From assembly GCA_903842345.1 (NCBI GenBank), contig CAIMLR010000015.1, positions 1 through 64,000 on the forward strand: a stretch of DNA of 64,000 nucleotides. The letters run 5' to 3'. Position 1 is the first letter of the stretch; each line of letters opens with the position of its first letter. This DNA is from an uncultured Myxococcales bacterium (lineage in GTDB: Bacteria > Myxococcota_A > UBA9042). The notes under the pieces are model-generated. The model made no database searches. It was given only the letters and a program-made list of their open reading frames with translations, and was not told where the DNA came from. A program made the position numbers and the translations under genes. Shown in pieces: positions 31,820 to 40,138 of this stretch.

Positions 31820-33715
31820 GTGGCCAAGACTTTGCGTTTCGACAGTCCCACACAGGTCAGCCACAGTGACCCCACGGGCCTCGTGCCCTCGACCGCGACC
31901 TGCAAGTTCATGACCGCCGACGGACAGGACGCACTCCTGACCGGCACGGTCACGCTCCCGTCGGTCAACACCACCGTCGGCCTGCCCGCGCCTGACGCCA
32001 CGCTTGATGTCACGGACCCGTTCAACTTCGGCGGCGGCACCACCCTGACGCCGGACGGCTCAAACCCCGCGTTCACGTTCACGGTTGACGGCCTGACCGT
32101 CACGGCGGCGAGCCATCAACTGCCCAGCGACGGCGCGACCTTCACGGTCACGGTGGACGGCACCGATTACACCGGCACGTACCACCAACCGGACGCCCTC
32201 ACGGTCGCGATGGGTGCGGTCGTGACCGCCGGAGCCGGTGACCCGCACTACACGTTCAGCGGAACAGGACCCATCACGCTCCGGCACGCCGGCACGTCGG
32301 GTGTGTCGGTGTCCGCGTCCACCACCAGCACGAACCACTCATTCACGGCCGTCCACACCCAAACCGGCACCGGCACCCCGGCGGTCGCGGATCAGTGGAG
32401 CTGTGCTGTTGGCGGCATGTCCGGCCCCCCGAACGACGGCGACACCATCACGGTCACGATTGACGGCACGCCCTACACGTCCACGTACCACACCGGCGAC
32501 GATGGGACGGCGTTTTTTGGTGATCTCGTGACGGCCATCAACGCGGACCCCAACTACAGCGCCTCCTGGGCGGGTGGTATGGGTCCGCCGCCGGTCATCG
32601 TGACAGCCCGTGTTGCGGGCGCGCGGTCCAGCGTCATCACCGCGTCCACCACAATCTCCGGCGGCGCCACCTTCACGGCAACCCAAACCCGGCCCGGCGC
32701 GGATGAAGTGCCAGGGCAGGATGACATTTGGACCGTGACCGCGACCTACACCGGCGACGGCCCCGGCGACATCGGCACCGATGATTTCTTCGTCGGCTAC
32801 TGGCTCCGGGCCGCGACGCAGTACCGGCAAGTCAGCGACTACACGTACGCGGACGACGGCACCACGCTGACCTTGACGTTCACGTTGTCCACGACCGCGC
32901 CCGCACCGTTCCACCACTGGCAGAGCGGGACGCCGGTCAACACGCAGGCGATTCAGGTCTACCAGCACGGCACCGTCGTACCCGGTGTCGCGCCGCCCTC
33001 GGGCTCCACACGGGGCGTCCTGAAAGTCGTGGACCCTACGGGCGTCACGGTTGGCGACCCCTACGTCACGGCCTACCTGGGCCAGCAAATCGTTGTCACG
33101 GTCACTGCAATTTCAGGTCACGCGCTCACCATCACGCCGACGTTGGACGCGGTCCCGGTGGACGGCAGCACCTTCAAGGGCCTCAAGCTCACGTGCACGG
33201 TCTCGGCCCCGCAGGTGAAATACCTCGGCCAAGGCCACCGGCTCGTCTGGCAATACAGTGACGGCGCCACAGACCGGCAGCACGTCGAATCCCTCACGGT
33301 TGTCAGGTGGGTGCCGGATCCGCCCGTGTCCGCGCAGGGCGTGAAAGCGCTCCTCGCTGCCTACCAACCCAGCACCGCCAACACGCGGGACCAGACCTAC
33401 TACCAAGGGATCGCCGACCGGGTCGCGGCCAAAATTGAGCAGGCGTTGCTGGCCACGGGCCGGCGGCAATCCTGCTACGGCGACCCCAACGCCTTCTCGG
33501 AACCGGGCCGCACGGCCGCACGCCTGTACCTCGCGGATGACGGTTTCTACCCGGGCGGCGCCTCCCCGGACGCCTTCCTCCGCGAATGCCAGATGCGCTT
33601 GGAGCAGGAGCTTCGGCTCGCCATCGCCGGGCTCGCCTACGACGCGGACGGGGACGGCACCCTCACGACTGATGAGCAACGCCCGGCCTTCTTCTCGTTC
33701 AAGGTGAGGCTCTGA
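31820..33715 (+). CDS. Multidomain head/adaptor protein with repeated beta domains and an EF-hand-like loop
   Basis: 631 residues, GTG start. Residues about 60-310 hold repeated modules of the form GxTFTVTVDGTDYTGTY (about 105) and GDTITVTIDGTPYTSTY (about 210), each followed by AxxxxINADPxY-type helix and an Ala/Ser/Thr strand. They resemble small beta-sandwich virion domains, and one such module recurs in the protein at 44685. The C-terminal 130 residues (VKALLAAYQPST onward) are helical like a head-tail connector. They end with DADGDGTLTTDE, a perfect 12-residue EF-hand-type calcium loop. Probably a head fibre or decoration module fused to a connector. Confidence 0.7.
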   Translation: MAKTLRFDSPTQVSHSDPTGLVPSTATCKFMTADGQDALLTGTVTLPSVNTTVGLPAPDATLDVTDPFNFGGGTTLTPDGSNPAFTFTVDGLTVTAASHQLPSDGATFTVTVDGTDYTGTYHQPDALTVAMGAVVTAGAGDPHYTFSGTGPITLRHAGTSGVSVSASTTSTNHSFTAVHTQTGTGTPAVADQWSCAVGGMSGPPNDGDTITVTIDGTPYTSTYHTGDDGTAFFGDLVTAINADPNYSASWAGGMGPPPVIVTARVAGARSSVITASTTISGGATFTATQTRPGADEVPGQDDIWTVTATYTGDGPGDIGTDDFFVGYWLRAATQYRQVSDYTYADDGTTLTLTFTLSTTAPAPFHHWQSGTPVNTQAIQVYQHGTVVPGVAPPSGSTRGVLKVVDPTGVTVGDPYVTAYLGQQIVVTVTAISGHALTITPTLDAVPVDGSTFKGLKLTCTVSAPQVKYLGQGHRLVWQYSDGATDRQHVESLTVVRWVPDPPVSAQGVKALLAAYQPSTANTRDQTYYQGIADRVAAKIEQALLATGRRQSCYGDPNAFSEPGRTAARLYLADDGFYPGGASPDAFLRECQMRLEQELRLAIAGLAYDADGDGTLTTDEQRPAFFSFKVRL

Positions 33716-34125
33716 TGCACGCCGCACAGATCTTACAACAGATCCAAGAAGTCTTGGAAGCGCTTGATCCCACTGATCAGGCGACCCCCGAGGACCGGTT
33801 TCACGGCAACGTCGGGGACCGCCCGGCCATGCCGGTGGACCGAATGTTCAGCGTGGGCGCCAGTTTGCCGGCCCGCGACCCCAACTTCATCGACCCCACT
33901 GAATACGTCATGACGGTGGTTATCGCGGTCGCATACATGAGCGGCCCCTCAGCTTTGGCCCGCTGCTTGGACGACGCCGAACAAGTCAACGAGGCCATCT
34001 GGGAGATGGCCGCTGACCTCGGAGTGACGATCGACCAGGTAGGGGAAGGCCAGATCCACGCGGGACCGGAACTTGAGACGTTTCAAGCGGTTCGGCAATT
34101 CCGGGTCCGCTACACACTGGGGTGA
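33715..34125 (+). CDS. Head-tail joining protein (putative)
   Basis: 136 residues; ATG overlaps the previous stop by one base. Sequence such as LARCLDDAEQVNEAIWEMA and the final FQAVRQFRVRYTLG resembles tail-completion proteins (gpU or SPP1 gp17 type), which close the tail end facing the head. Position before the tail tube gene agrees. It contains an internal CGGTGGTTATCG copy (33914-33925). Confidence 0.65.
   Translation: MHAAQILQQIQEVLEALDPTDQATPEDRFHGNVGDRPAMPVDRMFSVGASLPARDPNFIDPTEYVMTVVIAVAYMSGPSALARCLDDAEQVNEAIWEMAADLGVTIDQVGEGQIHAGPELETFQAVRQFRVRYTLG
33914..33925 (+). promoter_or_regulatory. CGGTGGTTATCG motif, internal copy
   Basis: Sixth copy of the 12-mer, this one inside the joining-protein gene, where it codes TVVIA. 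It may be chance or an internal signal for the tail tube gene. Confidence 0.35.
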
Positions 34126-34128
34126 AAG

Positions 34129-35436
34129 ATGAGTCGTTGGTTGAAGCGGGATTCTTCCCTTGGGTTTGCCACACAATCCGATTACGTGACCGAGGCACCG
34201 TCCGGTTACACCTACCTGTTGGCCGGTGACGACGTTAGCGTCGACCTCGCCCGCGAGGTTGTGCAGACCCAGCTTTTGGAAGGCGTTGTGGGAGCAAATT
34301 CGGCTCCCCTCGCCGGCTCCAAGCACGGCGGCAAGATTAAGGTGAAGGTCCCACTTCGTGGATGCAGCATCGCCTATGACCCGACCAGTGACGCCATTTC
34401 GGGCAAAACGCCGCCCGAGTTTCAGCTCCTGGCCATCGCCCTGGGCTCCGGTGCCGCCAACGCGGCGTTCAACGCCATCTACAAGGCGGCAGCGGACTCG
34501 CTGATCACGAACGCCGGTGACAACATCACGGTCAAGTACACCGGGACGATCTCCCAGGTTGACGGCGCGTTCTTCTGCAGCGCGGCCAGCGACCACGCGG
34601 TCCCGCCGGTCTACAGCAACCTTGTGACGGGTTGGGTCCAAGCCAAAGACACCGTGTCCAGCCCTCACGAGATTGACCTCTTTGAGGGAGCGGCCAACGT
34701 CGCGACCGTCGGTGACGACGTTTTCCCGACCTCGACCATCGCGTTGTCGACGGTTCAGCCCACGCCCATCACCATCAAGTACGTCGGTTCCGACGCTGCT
34801 TTCGCATACGTTTTGGTGGGTTGCGTTTGTGACTCCGCCGTCCTGACCCTGTCCGCGAAGGCCGTGCCTACGCTGGAACTCGGCTACACGTTCACCTCTC
34901 ATCGGCGTGACACCAGCATGGGCGGGATGCACGTCCCGGCCTCGTTCACCCGTGTTCAGCCGAGCATCGGCCTGAAGGGCGCGCGCCTGACCTTGGGCGG
35001 AAACGTGAAGCCGGGCGTCGCGGACCTGAAGATCGACTACTCCGCCGCCCTCGCCTACGTGGACAGCCACACGGCGGTTCAGGGCGTGGCCGAGTGCATC
35101 GTGACCAGCCGGACCGTCAAGGTTACGTGCAGCATCCCGTTGGACTCCAGTGACACGATTACGGCCGGTTCCTCGCCCTACGAGACCGCGCTTGAGAACG
35201 GCACCACGATCGGAGGCCTGTGCCTCACGACCGGCACCAAGCCCGGCCAAATTCTCAGCATCCTGGTCCCAGCGCTCCGCGTGACCGCGCAGCCCAAATT
35301 GGCGGATAAGGGCGGATTCATCGTTGAGCAGCTCGAATTTGAAGCAGCCGCATACACGTCCGACGAGCCCAACACGACCGCTGGCGTTCAGGACGCGGCA
35401 CCCGCTGACAGTGTGCTGAGAATCGGCTTGGCCTGA
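34129..35436 (+). CDS. Major tail tube protein
   Basis: 435 residues. N-terminal SRWLKRDSSLGFATQSDYV and GYTYLLAGDDVSVDLAREVV are typical of long tail tube proteins that begin with strand-rich GxxTxxxY segments; the whole is beta-rich (Thr, Val, Ser, Gly). It is larger than a minimal tube protein (about 200), so extra surface domains are likely. Placement just before the chaperone pair and tape measure is canonical. Confidence 0.75.
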   Translation: MSRWLKRDSSLGFATQSDYVTEAPSGYTYLLAGDDVSVDLAREVVQTQLLEGVVGANSAPLAGSKHGGKIKVKVPLRGCSIAYDPTSDAISGKTPPEFQLLAIALGSGAANAAFNAIYKAAADSLITNAGDNITVKYTGTISQVDGAFFCSAASDHAVPPVYSNLVTGWVQAKDTVSSPHEIDLFEGAANVATVGDDVFPTSTIALSTVQPTPITIKYVGSDAAFAYVLVGCVCDSAVLTLSAKAVPTLELGYTFTSHRRDTSMGGMHVPASFTRVQPSIGLKGARLTLGGNVKPGVADLKIDYSAALAYVDSHTAVQGVAECIVTSRTVKVTCSIPLDSSDTITAGSSPYETALENGTTIGGLCLTTGTKPGQILSILVPALRVTAQPKLADKGGFIVEQLEFEAAAYTSDEPNTTAGVQDAAPADSVLRIGLA

Positions 35437-35512
35437 GGCTAAGCCCCGCGCCCGCCCGACCCTTCCGTAACCTTTGTGGGGGCCACCAACCCCCGAGGAA
35501 CCCAAGCAAAAC

Positions 35513-35869
35513 ATGGCACTCGTACTCAGTACCACCAAAGATCTCGTCACCGTCGTGAACACTGAAGACCCGGACGTGCAGGTCGCGGCCGGCAAGGTCG
35601 GTTGGGTCCCGATCACGGACGCCTTGACGGTCGGGGACCAAGCCACGCGCGTCGTCGTCCGCCCGCTCGCCGGCCACGAAGTCCTCAGTTGCTGGGGTGC
35701 GACGGACCGGGGCGAGCAAGCGCTCGCTATCGTGCTCCGCGCCGTCGTGACCGTCGACAACCGCCCGGCCACTGAGGACCAAGTGAGGTCTTGGGGCTGG
35801 GAAGTGCTGATCGGACTCCGTGACCTCGTGGTGGGCCTTTCCACGGTCCCTACGGTGGCCCGCCCCTAA
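35513..35869 (+). CDS. Tail assembly chaperone (gpG-like)
   Basis: 118 residues from ATG 35513 (GAGGAA upstream). Residues such as VLSTTKDLVTVVNTEDPDVQ and a helical end (VRSWGWEVLIGLRDLVVGLS) fit a gpG-type chaperone located between tail tube and tape measure. It ends CGC CCC TAA. A -1 slip on the C run at CCCC next to the stop would carry ribosomes into the downstream frame (35866-36207), the classic gpG/gpGT arrangement. The chaperone coats the tape measure during tail assembly. Confidence 0.75.
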   Translation: MALVLSTTKDLVTVVNTEDPDVQVAAGKVGWVPITDALTVGDQATRVVVRPLAGHEVLSCWGATDRGEQALAIVLRAVVTVDNRPATEDQVRSWGWEVLIGLRDLVVGLSTVPTVARP

Positions 35870-36207
35870 CGTGGGACGGCGGGCGCGTACCTGAGTGGCC
35901 GGAGCGTTGGCGTGTACTTGCTGACGCCGCCGCTGACATCGCGATGATCCGGATGGCCCACTCCTGCGACCCGGACCAGCCTTGTGACGGACAGGGTTTC
36001 GAGTTTGACGGCCACGTGTGGGAGACCTGCCCGCATGACGCCCTGCAAGACCCGTACTTCGCGACCGCCCAGTTCCTCGCTGACGCCCAAGAAGTGCAGC
36101 CGCTCGCCGATTGGCCTGCCGGTTGGCCGATGGGCATGAGTTTCGCGGTCACGGCCATCCGGGCCGCGCGGATCAGGAAGGCCCGGCGGGACGCCGCCCA
36201 ACAGTAA
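35866..36207 (+). CDS. Frameshift extension of the tail chaperone (gpGT-type T part)
   Basis: The frame is open and protein-like right from the end of the G gene: PLTWDGGRVPEWPERW, then RVLADAAADIAMIRMAHS, then the ORF beginning at ATG 35944. There is no in-frame ATG, GTG or TTG between the G stop and 35944, and 35944 lacks a ribosome site, so the segment is most simply reached by -1 frameshifting at C CCC TAA. About 113 residues. It contains SCDPDQPCDGQGFEF and a C-terminal basic helix. It lies directly before the tape measure, as T domains do. Confidence 0.7.
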   Translation, partial: LTWDGGRVPEWPERWRVLADAAADIAMIRMAHSCDPDQPCDGQGFEFDGHVWETCPHDALQDPYFATAQFLADAQEVQPLADWPAGWPMGMSFAVTAIRAARIRKARRDAAQQ

Positions 36208-36232
36208 GCCGTCCCCGAGGCGAAGCCCTGCA

Positions 36233-36244
36233 CGGTGGTTATCG
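36233..36244 (+). promoter_or_regulatory. CGGTGGTTATCG motif, copy 4
   Basis: 24 bp before the tape measure GTG, followed by a GCCTCC/GGAGGC hairpin (loop ACTC) that also contains the ribosome site GGAGG. Confidence 0.7.
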
Positions 36245-36268
36245 CGCGCCTCCACTCGGAGGCAACCC

Positions 36269-38665
36269 GTGGCAATTCCAGCAATGAAGGTCGAAACGAG
36301 GATTAGCCTCGGCGTCGAGGACAACGCCTCCGCCGGGATCAAATCCGCGCATTCGGCCTTGAAGGACTTCGGCCACGAGGCTGAGGGGACGGGCGCCAAG
36401 TTCCACGAGATGGGGGAACAGGGCGCGGCCGGCCTGTCCAAAGTCTCCCGCCTCGGACGCCCGCTCGCCGGTTTCGCCGGGGAGGCCAAGGGTGAGGTGA
36501 CGGAGCTGAGCCACGCGATGCACGGCTTCGCGATGGTGACGGAACTGCTGCCGGGTCCACTCGGGATGGCCGCCGGTGCCGTTGTCGGGCTGGCTGCGGG
36601 CGCGTACTTGCTCAACAAACACCTGGACGAGACCGCCGCCAAGATGGAGCTGCTGGTCACGCCCGAGGCCCGCCAGATGGGCGAACAGCTCGGCCTGTCC
36701 ACGGACGGGGTGCTGAAGCTCACGAAGGCGCTGTCCGCGTTCACACCCAAGGACATCAAGCCGACCAACGAAATGTTGAAGGAAGTCGGGGAGAACGCCG
36801 AGCGGCTGGGCCAGGACAAGGCGGAGAACATCGCCAAGTTCCTGGCCGCCTGGAAAGAAGGCCCGGACGCCATCAAGAAGGTGCAGGAGGAGATCGGCAC
36901 GCTGAACCTGCGGGTTGAGTCCTTGTCCGACGTGTCCAAATCCTTGGGGTTCGACCCCGCCCTGATCGGCTTGGACAAGGCGGTCACGGTGACGGACCGG
37001 CTCAAGCAAAACGTCCAGGACATCAGCAAGGAACGTGCGGATGTCGTCTCCACGGAGGAGACGCTCAACAAGCTCTTGGAGAGCGACGCCCTTGACCGTT
37101 GGCAGACTCGTGACGCCGCGATGGAGCAGCGGCAAGAGCTTGAGCGTCAGCTTGAAGTGCAGAAGGCCCAGGTTGCAGCGAGCGAAATGCTCGCGAAGTC
37201 GCAGGCCAAGATCCTCGCGGTGCAGCAGGAGATCAGTGAGTTCCAAAAGCTCAGCAAGATCTTGGCCACGGATGACGAAAACCGCGCCCAACTCGCCGGC
37301 AGCAAGCACGAAGCCCACAAGATCCGCCTGAAGGCAATCGACGACGAACGTGTCCGCATCAACAAGGAGATGTACGCGTGGGACTCCCTGCGCGCCGCCC
37401 TCGGCGACAAGGAAGTTGACCAGCACGTCTACACGTTGGCCGCTGAACGGCAGCTCCAGGACATCAAGGAGAAGGCCGAGAAGAAGGCCCAGAAGGCGGA
37501 CGCCCAGGAGGCGGGCCAGAAGGCGATGGCGGCGGCGGAGAAGGTCGCGGCCCACAGGATCGCGCTCGCGAAAGCCGTCGGTGACGTTGAGGAACAGGAG
37601 CGCCACCGCGCCGCCGGGGACGACCCGGTCAAGCAGGCAGCCGCGCATATCCGGGACCTTGAGGCCGCCACCCACCGGGAAATTGAGGCGATCCGCGCGG
37701 ATCTCAAGAAGAAAGAGGACGTCCGCAAGACCGAAATCTACGCCGCTGAAGGCAGGCTCGCGGACGAGAAGGCCAAGCTCGCCCGTGACGCCCTGTCCCA
37801 GCAGGAGCAGGAAAACACCGAGCTGTTGGACGCTGACCAGAAGCGCGACATGGCGCGGCTCCAGCACAACAAACAGTACCTCATCGCGCAGGGGGACCAA
37901 GCCGGTGCCGCCGCCGCACAGGAGCTGTTGGACAAGATGACCCTCGACCAGCAACTGCTGGACGAGGACCGCGCCTACGCGGCCAAGATGTTGACCCTGA
38001 CGGACGAGACCGCGCGCGCGAAGGCCGCGTTGGTCCGGGACTCCAACAAGGAGCTGCTCCGCCTCAACGCCGAGAACGGCAAGGGCCGTGAGGGCAAGAC
38101 CGACCAAGAAAACGCCGCCCGGGGCTATGCAGCGTTGGAGGCAGCCGCGAACGCCGCCAACAGCGCGGGCGGCAAGGGCGCGACGGCCTTGGGCGGTCTC
38201 GCGAAGTCCTCAGCCGCGCTCAACAAAGAGTGGGAGCAGACCAAGAAGGCCGGCGGCGGGATCGCTGACATGGCGCCCAGCATGGTGGAGGCAGCAGGCT
38301 CGATCGCGGCAGGCTTTGTGGACGGTGAAAAAACCAAAGCTGGCATCATGGCAATCACTGAGTTCGCCGCCGGGTGGGCCTCATATCCGAACCCAGTGGG
38401 TATGGCCAGCCACTTCACTGCCGCTGCCATCTACGGCTCCATCGCGGGCGGGATCATCGGGACAGGCGGCTCGTCCGCCCCCTCTGGTGGCGCTCCTGGC
38501 GGCGGTTCCGGCGGTAGCCCGTTCGGCCCCGGCGGCGGGGACCAACAGCCGCAGAACGTAAACGTGTTTCTCGGCGTCCTCGGCACCCAGCAGCAGGTCG
38601 GTTTGGCCGCTCAACGTGCCATCCAAGCGACCGCCCGGACCGGCTACACCGGGAAGGGGATCTGA
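36269..38665 (+). CDS. Tape measure protein
   Basis: 798 residues, GTG start with GGAGG. N-terminal VETRISLGVEDNASAGIKSA is a typical tape measure opening. Then come a hydrophobic region (about 95-118, LPGPLGMAAGAVVGLAAGAY), a very long coiled-coil stretch (about 220-640, Ala/Glu/Lys/Gln rich) and a C-terminal hydrophobic Gly/Ala region (about 670-735). Sets tail length; by the family rule of about 0.15 nm per residue the tail would be near 120 nm, a siphovirus. The Gly/Ser/Pro tail at the end is flexible. Confidence 0.88.
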   Translation: MAIPAMKVETRISLGVEDNASAGIKSAHSALKDFGHEAEGTGAKFHEMGEQGAAGLSKVSRLGRPLAGFAGEAKGEVTELSHAMHGFAMVTELLPGPLGMAAGAVVGLAAGAYLLNKHLDETAAKMELLVTPEARQMGEQLGLSTDGVLKLTKALSAFTPKDIKPTNEMLKEVGENAERLGQDKAENIAKFLAAWKEGPDAIKKVQEEIGTLNLRVESLSDVSKSLGFDPALIGLDKAVTVTDRLKQNVQDISKERADVVSTEETLNKLLESDALDRWQTRDAAMEQRQELERQLEVQKAQVAASEMLAKSQAKILAVQQEISEFQKLSKILATDDENRAQLAGSKHEAHKIRLKAIDDERVRINKEMYAWDSLRAALGDKEVDQHVYTLAAERQLQDIKEKAEKKAQKADAQEAGQKAMAAAEKVAAHRIALAKAVGDVEEQERHRAAGDDPVKQAAAHIRDLEAATHREIEAIRADLKKKEDVRKTEIYAAEGRLADEKAKLARDALSQQEQENTELLDADQKRDMARLQHNKQYLIAQGDQAGAAAAQELLDKMTLDQQLLDEDRAYAAKMLTLTDETARAKAALVRDSNKELLRLNAENGKGREGKTDQENAARGYAALEAAANAANSAGGKGATALGGLAKSSAALNKEWEQTKKAGGGIADMAPSMVEAAGSIAAGFVDGEKTKAGIMAITEFAAGWASYPNPVGMASHFTAAAIYGSIAGGIIGTGGSSAPSGGAPGGGSGGSPFGPGGGDQQPQNVNVFLGVLGTQQQVGLAAQRAIQATARTGYTGKGI

Positions 38666-39330
38666 TGATCTGCTTCTACCAAACGGCGCTCTACGTGGGT
38701 CCCGCCACCGTCACGGTCGCGAGCACACCGTACACATGGCCCGGCACCTCCGCCGGGACAGCGGTCGGTTTCCTGTGGGCGTTCGCCGAGTGGTACACCG
38801 CGACGGTCCCGTCCGGCTCCTGCTCCGTCACGTTCGCCCGCAACCCCGTGGACAGCGGCATTATCGCGACCCTGTGGTTCAACCACCCGACCGTGTTCGC
38901 GCCGTCCGGGGACTTCACGACACGCTCTGGCATCCCGGCTCAAACGACGACCCACGCGGCGCCCGGCACAGCCTCGATGCTGGGCTCTTGGTCCCCTGCG
39001 CAGACCAACGGCTACGTCACGCTCCGGCTCGACTACCCGATGGTCGAGGGCAACGGTGACGCCAGCGGCGTCGGTGCGATCCGACAGACGGTCCCCGGCT
39101 CCGGACAACACCGGCCCACGGTGGAGGCGATCGGCACCGCCCAGGACGCCGCCCGCCTCACCCAAGTGTTGATGTCAGCGGGATCGTTCCGGCAGGGCAG
39201 CGTCCTGGATTACAGGGCGCGTGGCCTGCCGGTTGACGGCCCTTGGTGGGGCGGGGTGCACTTCGGACCCGTGACCCGCACCTCCGCCGGCCACAACTTG
39301 TACCGTTTCTCCTTTGATGTGGCGAGGTAA
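38665..39330 (+). CDS. Minor tail protein
   Basis: 221 residues; ATG overlaps the tape measure stop. Beta-rich, with TVTVASTPYTWPG, GFLWAFAEWYTATVP and a C-terminal HNLYRFSFDVAR. The position directly after the tape measure is that of the distal tail protein, but the similarity is too weak to be sure. Followed by the sequence CGAGGTAACGGTGGCA, which supplies stop, ribosome site and next GTG start. Confidence 0.62.
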   Translation: MICFYQTALYVGPATVTVASTPYTWPGTSAGTAVGFLWAFAEWYTATVPSGSCSVTFARNPVDSGIIATLWFNHPTVFAPSGDFTTRSGIPAQTTTHAAPGTASMLGSWSPAQTNGYVTLRLDYPMVEGNGDASGVGAIRQTVPGSGQHRPTVEAIGTAQDAARLTQVLMSAGSFRQGSVLDYRARGLPVDGPWWGGVHFGPVTRTSAGHNLYRFSFDVAR

Positions 39331-39332
39331 CG

Positions 39333-40136
39333 GTGGCACAGGCGACACTCTCAAGCTACGTCTACGCAGAGCCCGGATACGAGGCCAAGTCAGGCGTCGC
39401 TGCACCCGCCAGCGCACCCTTTCAAGGGGTTCACACGATCGGGATTCGGGAACAGGGGACGCCCGCCATCACGACGTGGGCGCGGCTCTCCGTCCCCACA
39501 CGTGCGGATTTTGGCAACAGCACGGACCCGACTTCGATCAACTACGTGTGGACGCACAGCCTGTTGCTCGCGTACCCGGGCGGCCCGCCGTCGGGTGACC
39601 CGTACCAATTCGTCGTCTCATACAACCCGGCCGTCGTCGGCTACCAACTACAGATTTCCAACCTGCTGGGTCACAACTTCATCCCGGTTTTCCCCAATCA
39701 GAGCGCGGCGTCATTCACCGGGTTCACACAGTGGCTCAGCATGACGGGTTGGAATTATTCGTGGACGGGCGCGTCGCCGACTCTGGGCTTCATGAACCTA
39801 GTGGGCGCGACCGTGCACCCGCCCGAGGAAATGTCCAAGGTCACGATGAACCGGTACAGGCACGGGCGGTCGTTCCCGGTCGGCTGGCAGGCCAGCACGG
39901 TCCACCGCTGCACAATTTGGATCCGGAAGGTGCAGGCGGGCGCGTTGATGGCCGGCTACTGCCTGACCGGGCGGGTCCGCTTGGACCAAGACTACGGCGG
40001 GTCCGGTGTCCCGTACGGCCCGACCGCGCTGAACGGCTACGTGGACGGCTACGTCGTGAATTGCACGAACCTCCGCGCGTACGGTGCCAGTGAGGACTTC
40101 CTACAGATGGACCTGACCATCGCGGTGCCGAGGTAA
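39333..40136 (+). CDS. Minor tail protein
   Basis: 267 residues from GTG 39333. Beta-rich, with many Trp, Tyr and Gly (TQWLSMTGWNYSWTG, GRSFPVGWQASTVHR). It ends DFLQMDLTIAVPR. The stop/start junction before it is repeated before the next gene. Probably part of the tail tip or baseplate; no family assigned. Confidence 0.6.
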   Translation: MAQATLSSYVYAEPGYEAKSGVAAPASAPFQGVHTIGIREQGTPAITTWARLSVPTRADFGNSTDPTSINYVWTHSLLLAYPGGPPSGDPYQFVVSYNPAVVGYQLQISNLLGHNFIPVFPNQSAASFTGFTQWLSMTGWNYSWTGASPTLGFMNLVGATVHPPEEMSKVTMNRYRHGRSFPVGWQASTVHRCTIWIRKVQAGALMAGYCLTGRVRLDQDYGGSGVPYGPTALNGYVDGYVVNCTNLRAYGASEDFLQMDLTIAVPR

Positions 40137-40138
40137 CG

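Noticed and set aside
33949-35844. 631-codon open frame on the minus strand opposite the tail tube gene
   Set aside because: It runs antisense to well-placed tail genes, is Arg/Gly/Val rich and has no ribosome site; it is a GC-rich shadow frame.
36239-38107. 622-codon minus-strand frame opposite the tape measure gene
   Set aside because: The mirror of a coiled-coil gene commonly gives a long Leu/Val-rich shadow. The plus-strand frame has the proper start, ribosome site and context.
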